Source of the DNA: Callaeas wilsoni
Lineage: Eukaryota; Chordata; Aves; Passeriformes; Callaeidae
NCBI GenBank assembly: GCA_013398955.1
Contig: VWPU01013447.1
Coordinates: forward strand, 46,713-110,712
DNA: 64,000 nt
Reading direction: 5' to 3'
Under the pieces are notes generated by a model. It was given only the letters and a program-made list of their open reading frames with translations. It ran no database searches and was not told the origin of the DNA. The position numbers and the translations under genes are program-made. The number at the start of each line of letters is the position of its first letter. The stretch's first letter is position 1. Shown piece after piece: positions 50,898 to 63,311 of this stretch.

Positions 50898-50902
50898 TTC
50901 AG

Positions 50903-52081
50903 GTATTGGATTTGCTTTTGTTTCCCCTGTGTTACAGAACAAACCTTTTAGTATTAGTTTCAGATATTGGAAAAAAAAGCCTTATATGGCTCTCTGGAGA
51001 AATTTTCATCCCTACAGAACTGAAGTCATAAATTCTTTCAATAGTTTTCTGTAACATTTAGAATGTATTCACTATATAGTTCCCCTTTTACCTCAATCTC
51101 CAAATAAACCTTTCCCAAGGCCAAAAAATCTGAAGCAGGAGTTTGCTCTGTTAACTCGACTTTTAGTGATTTCCATGTCAGTCTTAGAATTTAAAGTCAC
51201 ACAAACACATCTTGGGTAAAACAGTGGCACAGAAATCACAGCTTTGGGATTGAATGGATTTTTATCCTCTGTCTCCTCCTCACAAGGCTTCTCTGCAAGG
51301 TACTTACATCTGAACAAACTATGGAAAGTAATTCTGCAGGAGGAAAGAATTGTTTTCACGTGCAAAACAATTAGATTTCAGCCAGGACAACCAAAAAGAA
51401 ACCATACAATACCGTTTAAGCTGTCCCAGATTCCTTCACTTTTCTCAAGGTGAGCCACAGCTTCCACTGGGAGCTTCCTGCTAAGGCAGAACTTGGATTT
51501 CTTTACCTTTCAGTTAAGTGTTCATATGGAGGTATTTTCTGCTAGAAGTTTACTTTTTAAACAGATGTTTAAAATGTGCAATGCAAATTCTGGTGCCAGT
51601 CAGACACTCTGCACCTGCTGGACTCTACAAAGGCTCAAGTTTGATTTAAGACAGACTAACCAGGTGCACCTGCCAGTTGCAAGTCCTCAGCAAATTAAAC
51701 TCATTCTCAAATACACTTTGATTCTCCTATTAAAAAAGCCCCACAGGTCGCTGACCCTATCACAATATGTGTTACAAATCTAGCAGAATATCCTGTGTAA
51801 CTGAAGCCAAATGCTGAACTTGGCTGCATTTCATTTCAGGGGGGATGGAAGAAGAGGGAAGGGGTTATTGTAACAAAGGGGAGAAAATAGAGTTGGGAAC
51901 CACCAAGAAAAGCCCCGACCCTCCCCCCCTCATCCACCAGTGGCAGAAGGGAAACAGCCCCATCTCTAAGTTGTCAGAGTTCGGATGTTTCAGACAGCTT
52001 AGCAGGAAGTTCACAGCAAGCTTCTTCTAGCTTTTGATTTGGTGGTCCATGAGCTAGCATCTGTTTCCTTTGGTTGCTTTT
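50903..52081 (-). other. SMURF1: Proximal part of putative SMURF1 3' UTR
   Basis: Sequence between the inserted element and the SMURF1 stop codon. No coding frame, repeat or RNA gene is recognised. It is read as the start of the 3' UTR because it directly follows the stop codon of the last HECT exon. Confidence 0.6.
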
Positions 52082-52213
<132 letters not shown>

Positions 52214-52849
52214 TCAAGTGCTTATTGGGGGAAAAATGTAAAGAAGCCACATAGAGATAGAAATTGTAAAAACTCTCAGCTGCCTCAGTGGCCAAACATG
52301 ACAAGATGAAAAACAACTATTTATACAGCAGGAATGCACAGCTTAATAGGGCAGTGTTTGGGATGAGGAGGAGGAAGAGGCAGATGCAGGAGACTGGCAA
52401 ATAAAAAGCCACACAAGGCAGGCCCACTCCCTGCCCTGCCTGCAGACAGTCTGTGCTGCTGCTGACACCATTTCCTGCCTCTGATGGAGTGAGATTTCCG
52501 TGCAGGGGCTCAGGCTGTGCCTATACTGCACCAACAGCACCAGCTTCCAACATTCAACATCTGACAATGCTTCTTTGTAATAAAGAAATAAAGAAATAAA
52601 CTTACAAACATCTCACTACCCAGAATAATCACCTCTGGAATAAATGAAAACCACAGATAGTATAGAAAACAAATCAAGCTTTAAGAAAAGTAAATACTTT
52701 TGCTGGCTGCAGAGTACAGATATATCCAAGCTAATAGCACACTTGGAGTCATCCATGTTTATCACATGCCTAATCCCTGCCCAGGACAAACAGAAATGAC
52801 TCCTTTAAATCAAGACAAAGGGAGAGGAAGCAGAGTGTTTCCATCTTAC

Positions 52850-52934
52850 CAAGTGTGGGCTTTTGGAAGGTTGTCTGTGTTTGCATCTATTAAATGGATG
52901 GTAAACAGTCTGGGTCCTGCAGCGCCTGTAGAAC
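52850..52934 (-). CDS. SMURF1: SMURF1 coding exon, HECT C-lobe with tandem acceptors
   Basis: Encodes GSTGAAGPRLFTIHLIDANT and DNLPKAHTC up to the split catalytic cysteine codon. The acceptor giving the family sequence is tctaag|GT at 52936/52935. A second acceptor, ttctacag, lies 9 bases further in and would remove Ser-Thr-Gly in frame. The donor is CACTTG|gtaaga. Length is 85 nt. Confidence 0.94.
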
Positions 52935-53749
52935 CTTAGACAGACATTCTAGTTAATGCACTTCAACAAAGCATCATTCACACACACGCATTTTGCTGCT
53001 TATAAAAAGGCAAGAGAGGAAATTACAGTTCCAGCTGCAAGCCTAAGTATGTCCTAGGCTAAATCTGTAGAGATATTTGCAGCTGATGAAGGGATGGCAG
53101 AAGAGATAGGGCTGTTTGTGACAATCATTTTACAGCCTGGTATTTTGGAAAGCTGCTAAATTTGATATTAATGAAGCTGCACCATCAAAAATGAAAATAT
53201 TTAAGTGCAAGAAGGTTTTCTTTGTAAAACAGAACTAGTATTTTAATTTTGAACATCAATTTACTGTCAGCCAACAAATGGAATGTGATGAGGAGATCAC
53301 GACAGCCAAGGACACTGCCACCTTTTTGATAAAAACTTGCAATTTTCAAAAACTTGCTTTAAAGCCTAATGGTTTGGTGCCAAACACTGACGGGAATACA
53401 ATTCTCACACGAAAAAGTTCTTTAGTCAGCCATATATCCCTGTGCACGTTTGCATGGAATGATGTGAACATCAGAGCACAGAGCTGTAGGAGACTGACAA
53501 GCCAAAACTGACAGCAGTCAAAGCAGTGCACAGTAACAGATTTACCAGCTTCCATCACTATCAGCAACAGCCAAAGTGCTCAGCAGCAGCTGAGCTGCTG
53601 ACAAATGTAAAACCGCTCGCAGGCTCTGAAGTTCGCAAGTGCTTGGCTTATCCAGTAATATGCTGATATTTTACAAGGGGCCTGTAAATACCGCACCACT
53701 TTTATCTCTTTTTCCAACCACAGATCAACTCGGCCTCCACATCAGTCAC

Positions 53750-53951
53750 CTTGTAAAGCCTTGAAACCTTGAAGTGGGACACGCGTCGAGCCCGTCACGA
53801 ACTGCAGCAGCCTTGCCCTTCTTTCTTCATCAAACGTTTCCACTGCCTGCCAGAACCACTTGACGATGTTGCTGTCAGCCATGCAGTGCTTTAGGCGGGT
53901 GTTGGACTTCCAGTCATTCAGGTCTATCTTATCCAGGCCTCCTATGATCAG
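53750..53951 (-). CDS. SMURF1: SMURF1 coding exon, HECT domain
   Basis: Encodes LIIGGLDKIDLNDWKSNTRL, KHCMADSNIVKWFWQAVETF and DEERRARLLQFVTGSTRVPL to QGFKALQ. This is the N-lobe to C-lobe region of the HECT domain. The acceptor is ttaacag|CTG and the donor ACAAG|gtgact. Length is 202 nt, leaving phase 1. Confidence 0.96.
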
Positions 53952-55407
53952 CTGTTAAAAGATTAGGAAGTGCTTTAAAGCCCAGAGTCATTTCAGGTTT
54001 GCAGTTATAAAAACACATCCAACCACGTCATGAAGACTGGCATTGTTTAGGTGCTTCACCCATCTTTTTGGTGCAAGGTAACGTTCCAAACCAGTACAGA
54101 ACTGGCAGGAAATCTCTCCAGTTTGACTGCAGTGAAACTGACCCCTCGCAGTAGAACTTTCACAAGCAACTAAGAGTCAGAAGCCCATGCAAGACGTGTT
54201 TCCTCAAATCTGTGCTCCCTGGAAGGTACAGCCTGTCTTTATGAGGGTACAGCACTGATTTGGAATAAGGCTGTGGCTCAGCATCATTATCCTGCTGCAG
54301 GATTGTCCTAGAGGTGCCAATACCAGCTACAATGGAATCCTGCCCGGCTTATGGGAACATCTGAGTTGCTTTGTTGTTCCACAACAAACTACAGAAACTT
54401 TTCCTCTGTTTTTTGACCCCATTTGTGAGAGGCTCTGACATAACACTTCAATCTCTCTTCCAGATGACACCAGGTTGCAAAATACTGGAAAAAGGAAGTT
54501 GCTGCTGGCCATGCATTTAACCACCTCCCCTGGCAACAACAAATAAAGAGCACAGAGCAAACTTCACCCCTCAAAACAAAACGTGTGTCATATTCTAAAA
54601 TTCCCATAATATTCCACAGTAAGGATCCAATTGCTGGGAGCTGCCCTTTAGCAGCTGCCTTGTTGTACCACCAAGACAGCACCCACTTACACCTGCTCAC
54701 ATCATTAGAGGAGTTGTGACTGTTCTGACATGGACAGTATTGAAATATTTAATGGATTTTCAATTTGCCTTTTTAAGCAAATAGAATGCAAGAACTTTGT
54801 GGGATTAATCAAAATGCATGGCTGACTAGCACAAAGCTAGTGCTTCCAATACCACAAATGCTGAATATTCCACAGGCTGCCTTATCTTTTCTAGGAAGCA
54901 AAACCAGAGGAAAAATTGCTGTAACTGGAATTATTTTAAGAGATAGCTTTCTGCACCTCAGGATTTAATAAGAAGACAAATTAATTTCTTTTCTATATGC
55001 TCAACTCTCATCTTTCTGTAAACCAATCCCTGTGTGCAAACAGAAAGAGTCATGCATGAAACGTTGCTGGACAAAACAGGTTCTGGGGTAAATAACCTGT
55101 CTGGTCTTGCCAGCAATTCCTCAAACTTGCAGTGTTTCCTCCTTCTCAGACCACCTGCCTTGAGCATTAGTTCTTGGATAGACACCATGGTGTATTTGTC
55201 TTTCCCTGTTTAAGTAGCCCTCTCAATAATATCAACCCAAAGAATGTCTAAAATAAACCTAAAAGGGTTTAGTTAAACAAATATTCAGCTTTCTGGTATG
55301 TAGAATGGAATAAGTTTTGTGTTTTGTTCTTTGTTTGTTTTTTAAATCAGTGTTTGACTGTGGATTCAACAAATTACAAAACAATACTCCATGTGGATAA
55401 AACATAC

Positions 55408-55528
55408 CTCAAGTTCCTTCTGGTCAAAAGGCTTAAGGAGATGTTGAGGAATAAGTTCATTAAAACCTTTCTGCAGAGCCAGGAACTGTGCCTCTATTCC
55501 TCTCATGAACCGCCAGTTCACATACAAC
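55408..55528 (-). CDS. SMURF1: SMURF1 coding exon, HECT domain
   Basis: Encodes (R)LYVNWRFMRGIEAQFLALQ and KGFNELIPQHLLKPFDQKEL ending at E. The YVNWR..RGIEAQF..L..GF.E string is the canonical HECT N-lobe signature. The acceptor is cccacag|G and the donor GAG|gtatgt. Length is 121 nt. Confidence 0.96.
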
Positions 55529-55884
55529 CTGTGGGAGAAGAAGGAAAAAGTCAGGGGTGATGAGCTGGACATCACTGGGATTTTTCTAGCAGACTTGGAA
55601 AATGCTCGTTTTACAGAGGATCTTGTTTTAATACACACATTTTGTATTATGAAACAAGTGCTTATCCATTCCTTTTTCCATCAATAATTAATTACACCAT
55701 CAACAGAAAAACCGAAGTACCATTCAAAACTTCATCTTCCCAGGTCCAGTGAAAATATTCATGTCATTTATGACTCAGGCATTTCCTCCCAAAATATTTA
55801 CTTCATTAGTTTCACTATATACAAAAATTCTGTTTACTACCCTCTTCCCACTACATTTGCAGGACGTATTTCTGTTTGCAATAC

Positions 55885-56022
55885 CTGACATATTCCTTCT
55901 TGTTCTCTTCTGTCACTGGAATATTCCTGCCATTTGGTTTGAGTTCATGCTGTAAAATCCTCCCAAAAGCATTGTGTTCCACACAGAACGTATGGTCCAG
56001 GACTGGTGTGATATCGTTCTCT
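55885..56022 (-). CDS. SMURF1: SMURF1 coding exon, HECT domain
   Basis: Encodes ENDITPVLDHTFCVEHNAFG, RILQHELKPNGRNIPVTEEN and KKEYV. The acceptor is ttggcag|A and the donor GTCAG|gtattg. Length is 138 nt; phases join with both neighbours. Confidence 0.96.
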
Positions 56023-56282
56023 CTGCCAATGGACAGAGGGTAAACTCAGTATTTTTGGTAGTTTGGTAACTCTCAGTGAGGATGCTGACAGTTATCTGAA
56101 CACCCAGGTAGTCTTCAGGCTAAACTTTAGTTACCACCTGCATTTCACACACTAGAGGAATACTGCCACCATCACCAATTTCTGTGTGGTTTGGCGCATG
56201 TTCAAGAGCCTGATTAGAAATGGGATATTCATCTAATTCTAGTAGAACTCAGGATACTGGATAAAACCCTAGATACAGAAAT

Positions 56283-56345
56283 ACACACACACATAACATA
56301 TATATATATATATATTTATAGATATTTATATTTATATATACACCC
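56283..56345. repeat. AT-rich simple repeat, (TA)n-like
   Basis: An imperfect run of ta/tata units with interspersed ttt in a SMURF1 intron, preceded by a short ca run. It is likely length-polymorphic. Confidence 0.85.
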
Positions 56346-56881
56346 AGCAAGAATCTGATCTGCTGTCACATATCTGTAAAGCACAGAAAAGACCATGCGT
56401 AGAGAACTTCATCATCGCTAACTTTAAATATAAATTCAAAACAGCATTTAGGAAAAGAAGTTGAGATAATGAAAAGCAGTTCCAAAGAGTCCCAAAACTA
56501 CACTGAACGCTGGGTTTTGTGCTGTAAGCATACACAAGCCCAAATTACTTCCATTTATTTTCATTTCAATCAGAATTGGCTTTCTTTTGAAGAAGGCTGT
56601 ACTTCCCCTCAGAGCTCTGTCCTGAGTTTGAGTTTTGATACTGTGATATTCTATCATACCCATGCAACCTCTAATGGTTTAGTACCTGCTTTACTGCAAG
56701 GAGAGTTTCAATGAGAACTTTTCCTCAAGTACCTCTGATATATTAAGAACAGTTTAATAACTTTGCACAGACTTGCACCATAAAAAGTTTTTTGCAAACT
56801 CTTTCTCTAAACATCTCACTTTGCCAACAAACTCTACTCCATCTTCTCTACAGCGAGACAATTGCTAAATTCAGTACTTAC

Positions 56882-57060
56882 AAGATCCAGACTAAACTTT
56901 TGTGTAATTCTGGGTCAACAGATTCCAGATCGGAGAGCTGGATGGGCTTCCCCAGCAGCTGTTTGTAAAAGGGAACTGTGAACCCCCCGTTGATATAGTG
57001 TCCATGGAACACAGCCAAACCCATTATCCGACCAACAAAATGGAAATAAGACAAATGGTC
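56882..57060 (-). CDS. SMURF1: SMURF1 coding exon, HECT N-lobe
   Basis: Encodes [40 protein letters not shown] and [20 protein letters not shown]. The [15 protein letters not shown] string is the conserved HECT N-lobe core near the E2-binding region. The acceptor is ctgcag|GAC and the donor ATCTT|gtaagt. Length is 179 nt. Confidence 0.96.
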
Positions 57061-57988
57061 CTGCAGGGAGAGAGGAGAATCAGGCTTGGGAAGACACTGA
57101 CATCTTGTGGCACCCTCGGTGGCTCATTCAGTGTGAGTTACCTGCAGTCCTCTGGGTGAGAGCAGCCACCACTTTTCCTTACAACATAACCAAAACCAAA
57201 CCATCTAATGATTAAAAACCTCAAACAAGTCTCTGAGCACTACCTGATTAATAAATTGGATTCAAGTCCTCTAGACCTCTCAAAGGGCAAAACTTGGAAA
57301 AAGAATTTCCCTATGAAACCTCCAGAATCCAAGAAAATGAGGATTCCAAACAAATTAGTTTGTACTTTGTTTAACCATCCAAATGTATCTGCTCTTGAGG
57401 AAGCAGTGTGCTTGCTTCCTTCATTTCTTTCATGCTCCTTTTAAATTAACTTTTGAAAACTGAGGTGTAAGTCCTGTGGTTGACATTCTTCCGATCCATC
57501 TCCCTCATCTTCCAGTGCAAATGTCAGGAAATGTCATGACAGGAAGAATTCCCTCTACTAATACAGAACTGCCTCCCCTTTTAGGGTCTGCATCAATACA
57601 AATCCTCCAGTAAGGGAAAAAGCAAGCACAGGAGCACAGTGAGAAAGGGCAAGCAAGGGATACATCCCTAAAAGTCATGGGGTGGCACTGCTGGGAATGT
57701 AATGCTGTGTGCACAACCACCTGTGCTCACACTGAAGATGAAATTCATCTGTCTTGTCTTCTCAGAATCACTGTGCAAACCAATCAGTACCGAGGAGTCT
57801 CAAAGAAATCAGATTTTTATCAAAGGATATTATGCTTTTAATTTCGGAACAAAACCCCTCTGCTTCTTACTATATCAGTATAAGACATTAACACCTTATT
57901 CTGATTTACCCTGCAGTTAGGCTCTTCTTGTGGAAGAATAGCTGTAAGAAACTGCAGAGGACATCTGTTAATGTAGGAATACTGCTCA

Positions 57989-58168
<180 letters not shown>

Positions 58169-59575
58169 TTAGACAACACAATTATTGTGATTGATCAGTT
58201 ATGAAATGCTTATTTCAAAATCAGATCATCTTGTGCTGCCCTCCATTTGTAGACCAAAAAGGTGTGATTAAAACCCCACAGTGTCCTACTCCACTCAGGG
58301 CAGACTCGGTTTAGTTTAGAAGCGCTGAAGGGATTAACATCAATTAGAGAAGCTACAGGAAGCTGTTAGACAATGCCATCAACTAATTGAGTCTGAACAA
58401 GCCCCGCTTCCAAAAAAATCCTGCCTTTGTACAGAGTTCAGCTATTTGGAGCCTACAAAATCTGCTCGTCTGCAACCTGTACAGTATGAGGAAATATTTT
58501 AAAAACCCTGTTGATCAGAATCAGCTCAGTCACTGAGGATCTTTAGTAAAGCTGTTTTTCTGCCAGCTTGGTGACTGCTTTCAGCAGAGGCCAGAAGGAA
58601 CAGAGACCAAGTGCACGAAAAGGAGGGGTTGGGTAAATTCTCTCACCTCGGTAACACCCAAGGACAGGAGCAGAACTAAAGCTATTTCTGACCTCCCAAG
58701 TCACCATGACAAATACCCCTTTGTTGTTAAATTTGGACACCCTTCCCAGGTCCTAAATATTCCGAGAGAACTATCAATTGTAATGCTTGGAAGTGGAGCT
58801 GTACCGATCTGAAAGAGCCAGTTGCAACTAATGGGCAATTATGAAAGGCATCGGGGCAACAGGCTGTCAACAGTGGAGACACACAAGGTTGCCTCGGGTA
58901 AGGCAGCTTAGAATGTTCCAGCTTTTTTCCTGTGTGCAGGGATTGATCACTGAAAGACACCTAAGTGGGCAGCTTTTGTGGATTTGAGAAATTTCTCCGT
59001 GAATTTACACAACTCTGAGCCACCACAAAGGTGAGGGTTTTTTCAGTGATGCTACAGTCAGCTCCTGAATTTCAGATCTGGTGCAACCCACAGGGAATTA
59101 TTGTCATTTTTAACAGGGAGGCGAGTCCTCACTAAAATTTTAGCCTTTGTTTAGGATTAGTACATCTCCACTCCTGCTCCAACAGATCAGAGAACTCTCC
59201 TGAATGCGGCTGAGACGTAACAAAAAGGAACCCCTACTCTCCTGCAATCCATTTGTGGGAAATCAGAGAGGTGTGTTTAACAAAACCGTTCCTGTGATCT
59301 GGATCTGACTTCAGGGTCTATGTGCTCCCTGAGAGACCTCACAATTTGAGCTGATCACACTCTCATAACTTGCAGTGGTACAACTGTTACATCACAGGCT
59401 TCCACTTTCCAACCTACCATGGAAAGAGTGAAGCTACAGCCACTGCCTATGAACTAGACCATAAATAATTAACATATATCATTAACAGATAACTTGAAAG
59501 GGAGTGGTATCAACCATGGGGCACTTAAAGGGCAACTTTACAGTTAAGAGGTGTTAGAAAACCCCCAAAATCTCA

Positions 59576-59746
<171 letters not shown>

Positions 59747-59848
59747 CTAATGCTGTAAGATTTTTGCATTTCTGTAACACAAAGACTAATCAGTTTTACT
59801 TTTCAGTGACAAAAACTGCTGTAAGTAGTAAAAAAATCAAACCAATAC

Positions 59849-60053
59849 CTCAAATATTTCCTCTCTGGATACTTCAATGCGACAGTGACCAGCCTGAGGC
59901 TGCTGGAGAGAGAGCTCATGTCTAAGAACTTTCAACTTTTGTACCAAGTCTCTTTCATATCTCTGTGCAGGCAACTCCTCACCCTCTTCCAGTGATCCCT
60001 CATTTGGAGCTGGCAGAGGCTGCTGGCTGGGCTCTTTTAGCTGGCATTGATGG
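59849..60053 (-). CDS. SMURF1: SMURF1 coding exon, WW-HECT linker
   Basis: Encodes HQCQLKEPSQQPLPAPNEGS, LEEGEELPAQRYERDLVQKL, KVLRHELSLQQPQAGHCRIE and VSREEIFE. The HQCQLKEPSQ start distinguishes SMURF1 from SMURF2. The helical RYERDLVQKLKVLRHEL segment leads into the HECT domain. The acceptor is tccaag|C and the donor GAG|gtattg. Length is 205 nt. Confidence 0.96.
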
Positions 60054-61256
60054 CTTGGAGAAAAAAAAGGACAATATTTATTCTGGACACATAACAATAA
60101 GGAATATGTAAAACAATGATGGAAGAAATGATTAAGCTTCTCTAAGAGAAACACGGAGTGAAATGTGTATTCATCTGGGTACTTCTGTACCATCATCACA
60201 CTAAATTCAGAGATGCAAGGAACACAGATGTTTAAAGAGTTCCAGCATTTTTGAACTGTTTTCATAAGGTAAAGCACTGTGGAAGGCTCTGGAGCACGAT
60301 CACTGATTGCTAAGTGAGCAGTAATTAAAGTTTGTGTGGTATTCTCCCACATGGAGACAACTTTCAAGAGTGCAACACGAAAAGAGATCTCTAATGGAAC
60401 AAACAACTGCTTTATAAAGGGAACTGTCCAACAACTGCAACTGATTTTATTGCAGCTCCATGCAAAACAAAGCTGGGGATTCCTGACACAGTAAAAACAC
60501 TGCATCTATGGTTGTTAAGAGAGAAAGATATGCTTGTCCCAAATAATTGCAGCTTCATACACTCAACTATCCTTATCCATTAGTGCTTTGTTTGGGTTGT
60601 GGAGCAATTATTTCTTAGATACAGAGATTCCCCAGCTGGCTTCAAGCACAAGAAAAACTCTGGTCTTGGGCACAAGCAGCACTGCCAGGCTGCTTCCAGG
60701 GTCAGTTCCACAACAGTTCAGCTGCCTTTGCATGATGCAGAGCTTGAGCTTGCTAAATCCTGCTAAACCCAAACTGGCTGTGCACAGCACCCGTTGACCA
60801 GACTCCAGCTGCCTTTATATTCCCATTGTCTGGAGCTCAAGGGAGCATGAAGTTAGTCCAGATCCAGAACTGCCAGCACAGAGCTAGAGCTGCTCATCCA
60901 GACAGACAAGAGCTGACTGCTGGGGAACCCCTGGCAGGGCCTCTACCCCATACCTCAACAATTCCAGAACTGTGTAATTTGCCCCAGCACAGCTTGGGGC
61001 AATTTTGTCAATCCATCTTAAAGGGATTAGTGTTGTGCTGAAATAAGAAGCCCTCCCTTAAACCCGAGGACTGCAGAGCAGAGTAAAAACCCTTCTGAAG
61101 AGTCTAGCAAAAAACTTAGATAAAACCAGCACTGGGAACCAATGCTTGGACCTTGATTACAGCACTGGCTGCATCTGTTCCCCAGGATCATTCAGGGTTT
61201 CAACCCCTCATGACTCCCAGACCTGACAGGAATTATTTATGAGGCAAAGCTCTTAC

Positions 61257-61403
61257 TTCATGATGTGATGTAGTCGTGGATCTGTGAATTGTGTGGTTCT
61301 GTTGTTATGATCTACAAAATATATTCTTCCTGAAACTGTACTTCTGACTTCCCAGCCTGGAGGCAAAGGTCCCAGTTCATCACAATTCACACTGTTAAGG
61401 TCT
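61257..61403 (-). CDS. SMURF1: SMURF1 coding exon, second WW domain
   Basis: Encodes [20 protein letters not shown] and [20 protein letters not shown], then DPRLHHIM. This is the WW domain that binds PY motifs in SMAD proteins and SMAD7. As in the family, the second signature tryptophan is replaced by Phe (TTQFTDP). The acceptor is cttttag-type tttag|A and the donor ATGAA|gtaaga. Length is 147 nt. Confidence 0.97.
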
Positions 61404-61737
61404 CTAAAGTGAAAAAGAAACAAGCTGTTAATGCACATCTGAAGTTAAGCAGCCAAATACTAAGGTCACCAAAAGAATTAAAATCACCTCTTTAACTAGG
61501 TTAAGGTTAGAATCCTGACTATTTGACTGAAAAACCACTGGGAGTAAGGCTTTAGCAACACATTCACTCATCCCTTTCATCCTGCATAAATTTCAGGTAT
61601 CACTCTAAGTGCTGCTAAAGGCAGTCACTAACTTCCAGGCAGTGTTTGAATTCAATACAAAGAATGTATTTACACCTAAAAAGATTGAAAATACCTAAGG
61701 CTCCAGCCACCAGGAAAAGACTAAGAGTGGCAAGAAA

Positions 61738-61757
61738 AGGAAGGAAGGAAGGAAACC
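61738..61757. repeat. (GGAA)n short tandem repeat
   Basis: About four tandem aagg/ggaa units in the intron between the two WW exons. Minor simple repeat. Confidence 0.8.
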
Positions 61758-63226
61758 TGAAAATTATTTCTAGGCAGAAAACCTATTGTTAATTAAAGCA
61801 TTCTTTAGACAGCTGGCGTGGATTCAGAGTTGAAGGCACCACTCTATGCAATTCCTCACCTAAGTCTAAGCATGCAACACTTGTACAAATGAGTTAACTG
61901 AGAGGCTTCAGAAAGGTAGAAATGCTTTGTACACCCAAGGTGCCTTAGTGTCACAGTGAGTACAAGCCAAGGGGACACACAGGCAGACAGACAAGCCCTT
62001 GTTAGGCTCCTTAAAGGAGATTATGGTTGGGACCATTTGCTGTGATCAGCTGTGCATCTGAAAGTCCTGCAGAGATCTGATTACAGCAAGTTCTAACCCA
62101 CATCTTTGCCTCCTGCCAAGGTTAGGTTTTTGCACCACAAGCTGGTAGCACAAAAGTCACCTTTAACTAAAATAGGTGAGACCTGTGACTCACAAGACAC
62201 TGCTGTGTCCACTCCTGAAACCCTGGCTCAAAGATCTGGGGAGAGAAGCAGCAGCACCTTTCATTAGGGTGACCAGCATCACTTCAAGAAGACACAAGGT
62301 TTTGGGCACACAAGCCTGACATGACTGACACAAATGAACAATCACTGTCATTTCTTCTTCCGACAATACCAGCTAATCTAACATCAGCTATTTTCTCTCT
62401 CAGCTTTATTTTTCATTTCCTTCCATACACTGAGCTTTTATCACCACTTTTGGCTGCACTACTTTATATCATTTTTCTAATATCCTGTATCACATTCCTC
62501 TATTATCCAGGCAGTGCAGCAGCTGAGAGTTACAAACTTCACTCTTGAATCTGGTGTGCAGGTGGCCCGTGAAACAGCCCAGACTCAGAGCTACTCAGGA
62601 AGAGCACCAGACCTTACAAAGACCCGGATTAACTGCAGGTTAAGGTTTAAAGAGGCTTTACTAAATTAATCATGTGAAGGATTCAAATTTTCTCGCTGCA
62701 AATCACTGGCCTAAAGCATAAAAAACCTCAAACCATTTCAAGTTTAAAGATAAGTAATGTTTCCTCCAGTTATACATAAGTGAGCACTAAATAAACAAAA
62801 GTTACAAGTTGAATACTCAAGAAACAATTATTTTAATAAAGCAGTTTTTTCTTCAATTTGCAGTCCAAACTGTTTTCATACAAAAAAAAAAAAAGTAGGT
62901 AAGATTCAGAAATTTGTAGCTTCACCAAAAACAAAGTCACATCAACATTTTAGGAAGAACTTGTCAAACAAGAATTCCTGAAGGGATACATATTTTTTTG
63001 CTTTTTGTTTTACATGATTCACAAGTAAGTAAGTCTTTCTTTCAAAAAGAGTAATGATTAATGTTCGGTGAAAAGGTAACTAGAAACATCCCAAACTATT
63101 CCTCTGCTGAGAGCTCTCCCTTTAAATTCAGACAGTCCATTTCATAGATTTTTGCTCTTATAAATCCAGCATCCTGCCACACAAATACACACCAAACCCC
63201 CCTGACTTTTAACTATAAACGCATAC

Positions 63227-63311
63227 CTTGGTATCCTTGGGTCGTGCCACGTGCTCACTCCAGTCTGTGTGTGCAAAAAATAAACCTGTCCCTGTACCGT
63301 TGTTCTTTGCT
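63227..63311 (-). CDS. SMURF1: SMURF1 coding exon, first WW domain (C-terminal part)
   Basis: Encodes (E)QRTTVQGQVYFLHTQTGVS and TWHDPRIP plus two bases of arginine, the second and third strands of the first WW domain including its second tryptophan. The acceptor is ttatag|AG and the donor CCAAG|gtatgc. Joined to the next exon it reads [15 protein letters not shown], the short-isoform arrangement. Confidence 0.96.

Larger units (their letters stand above)
47568..50902 (+). mobile_element. ERVL-like element carrying a captured host gene (ZMAT2)
   Basis: The element occupies 47,573-50,897 with a perfect 5-bp duplication ttcag at 47568-47572 and 50898-50902, the length typical of this ERV class. 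Order: left LTR (457 bp, cut internally), ZMAT2 cDNA (48,030 to about 49,300), integrase remnant (49,303-50,154), purine-rich tract, and right LTR (655 bp). Matrix, capsid, protease, RT and envelope regions are absent, and no primer-binding site is visible after the left LTR. TGT...ACA ends plus the duplication show integrase-mediated insertion of the whole chimera. This is the structure of a gene-transducing defective retrovirus, here fixed in a genome assembly. Confidence 0.93.
45217..52081 (-). other. SMURF1: Putative SMURF1 3' UTR, interrupted by the ERV-ZMAT2 element
   Basis: From the stop codon at 52,082 no further splice site or gene is obvious down to a well-formed polyadenylation site at 45,237. 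If that is the true end, the UTR is about 3.5 kb of host sequence (50,903-52,081 and 45,217-47,567) plus the 3.3 kb inserted element in antisense. The UTR assignment is inference from position and the signal; earlier signals such as 46,836 may be used instead. Confidence 0.5.
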
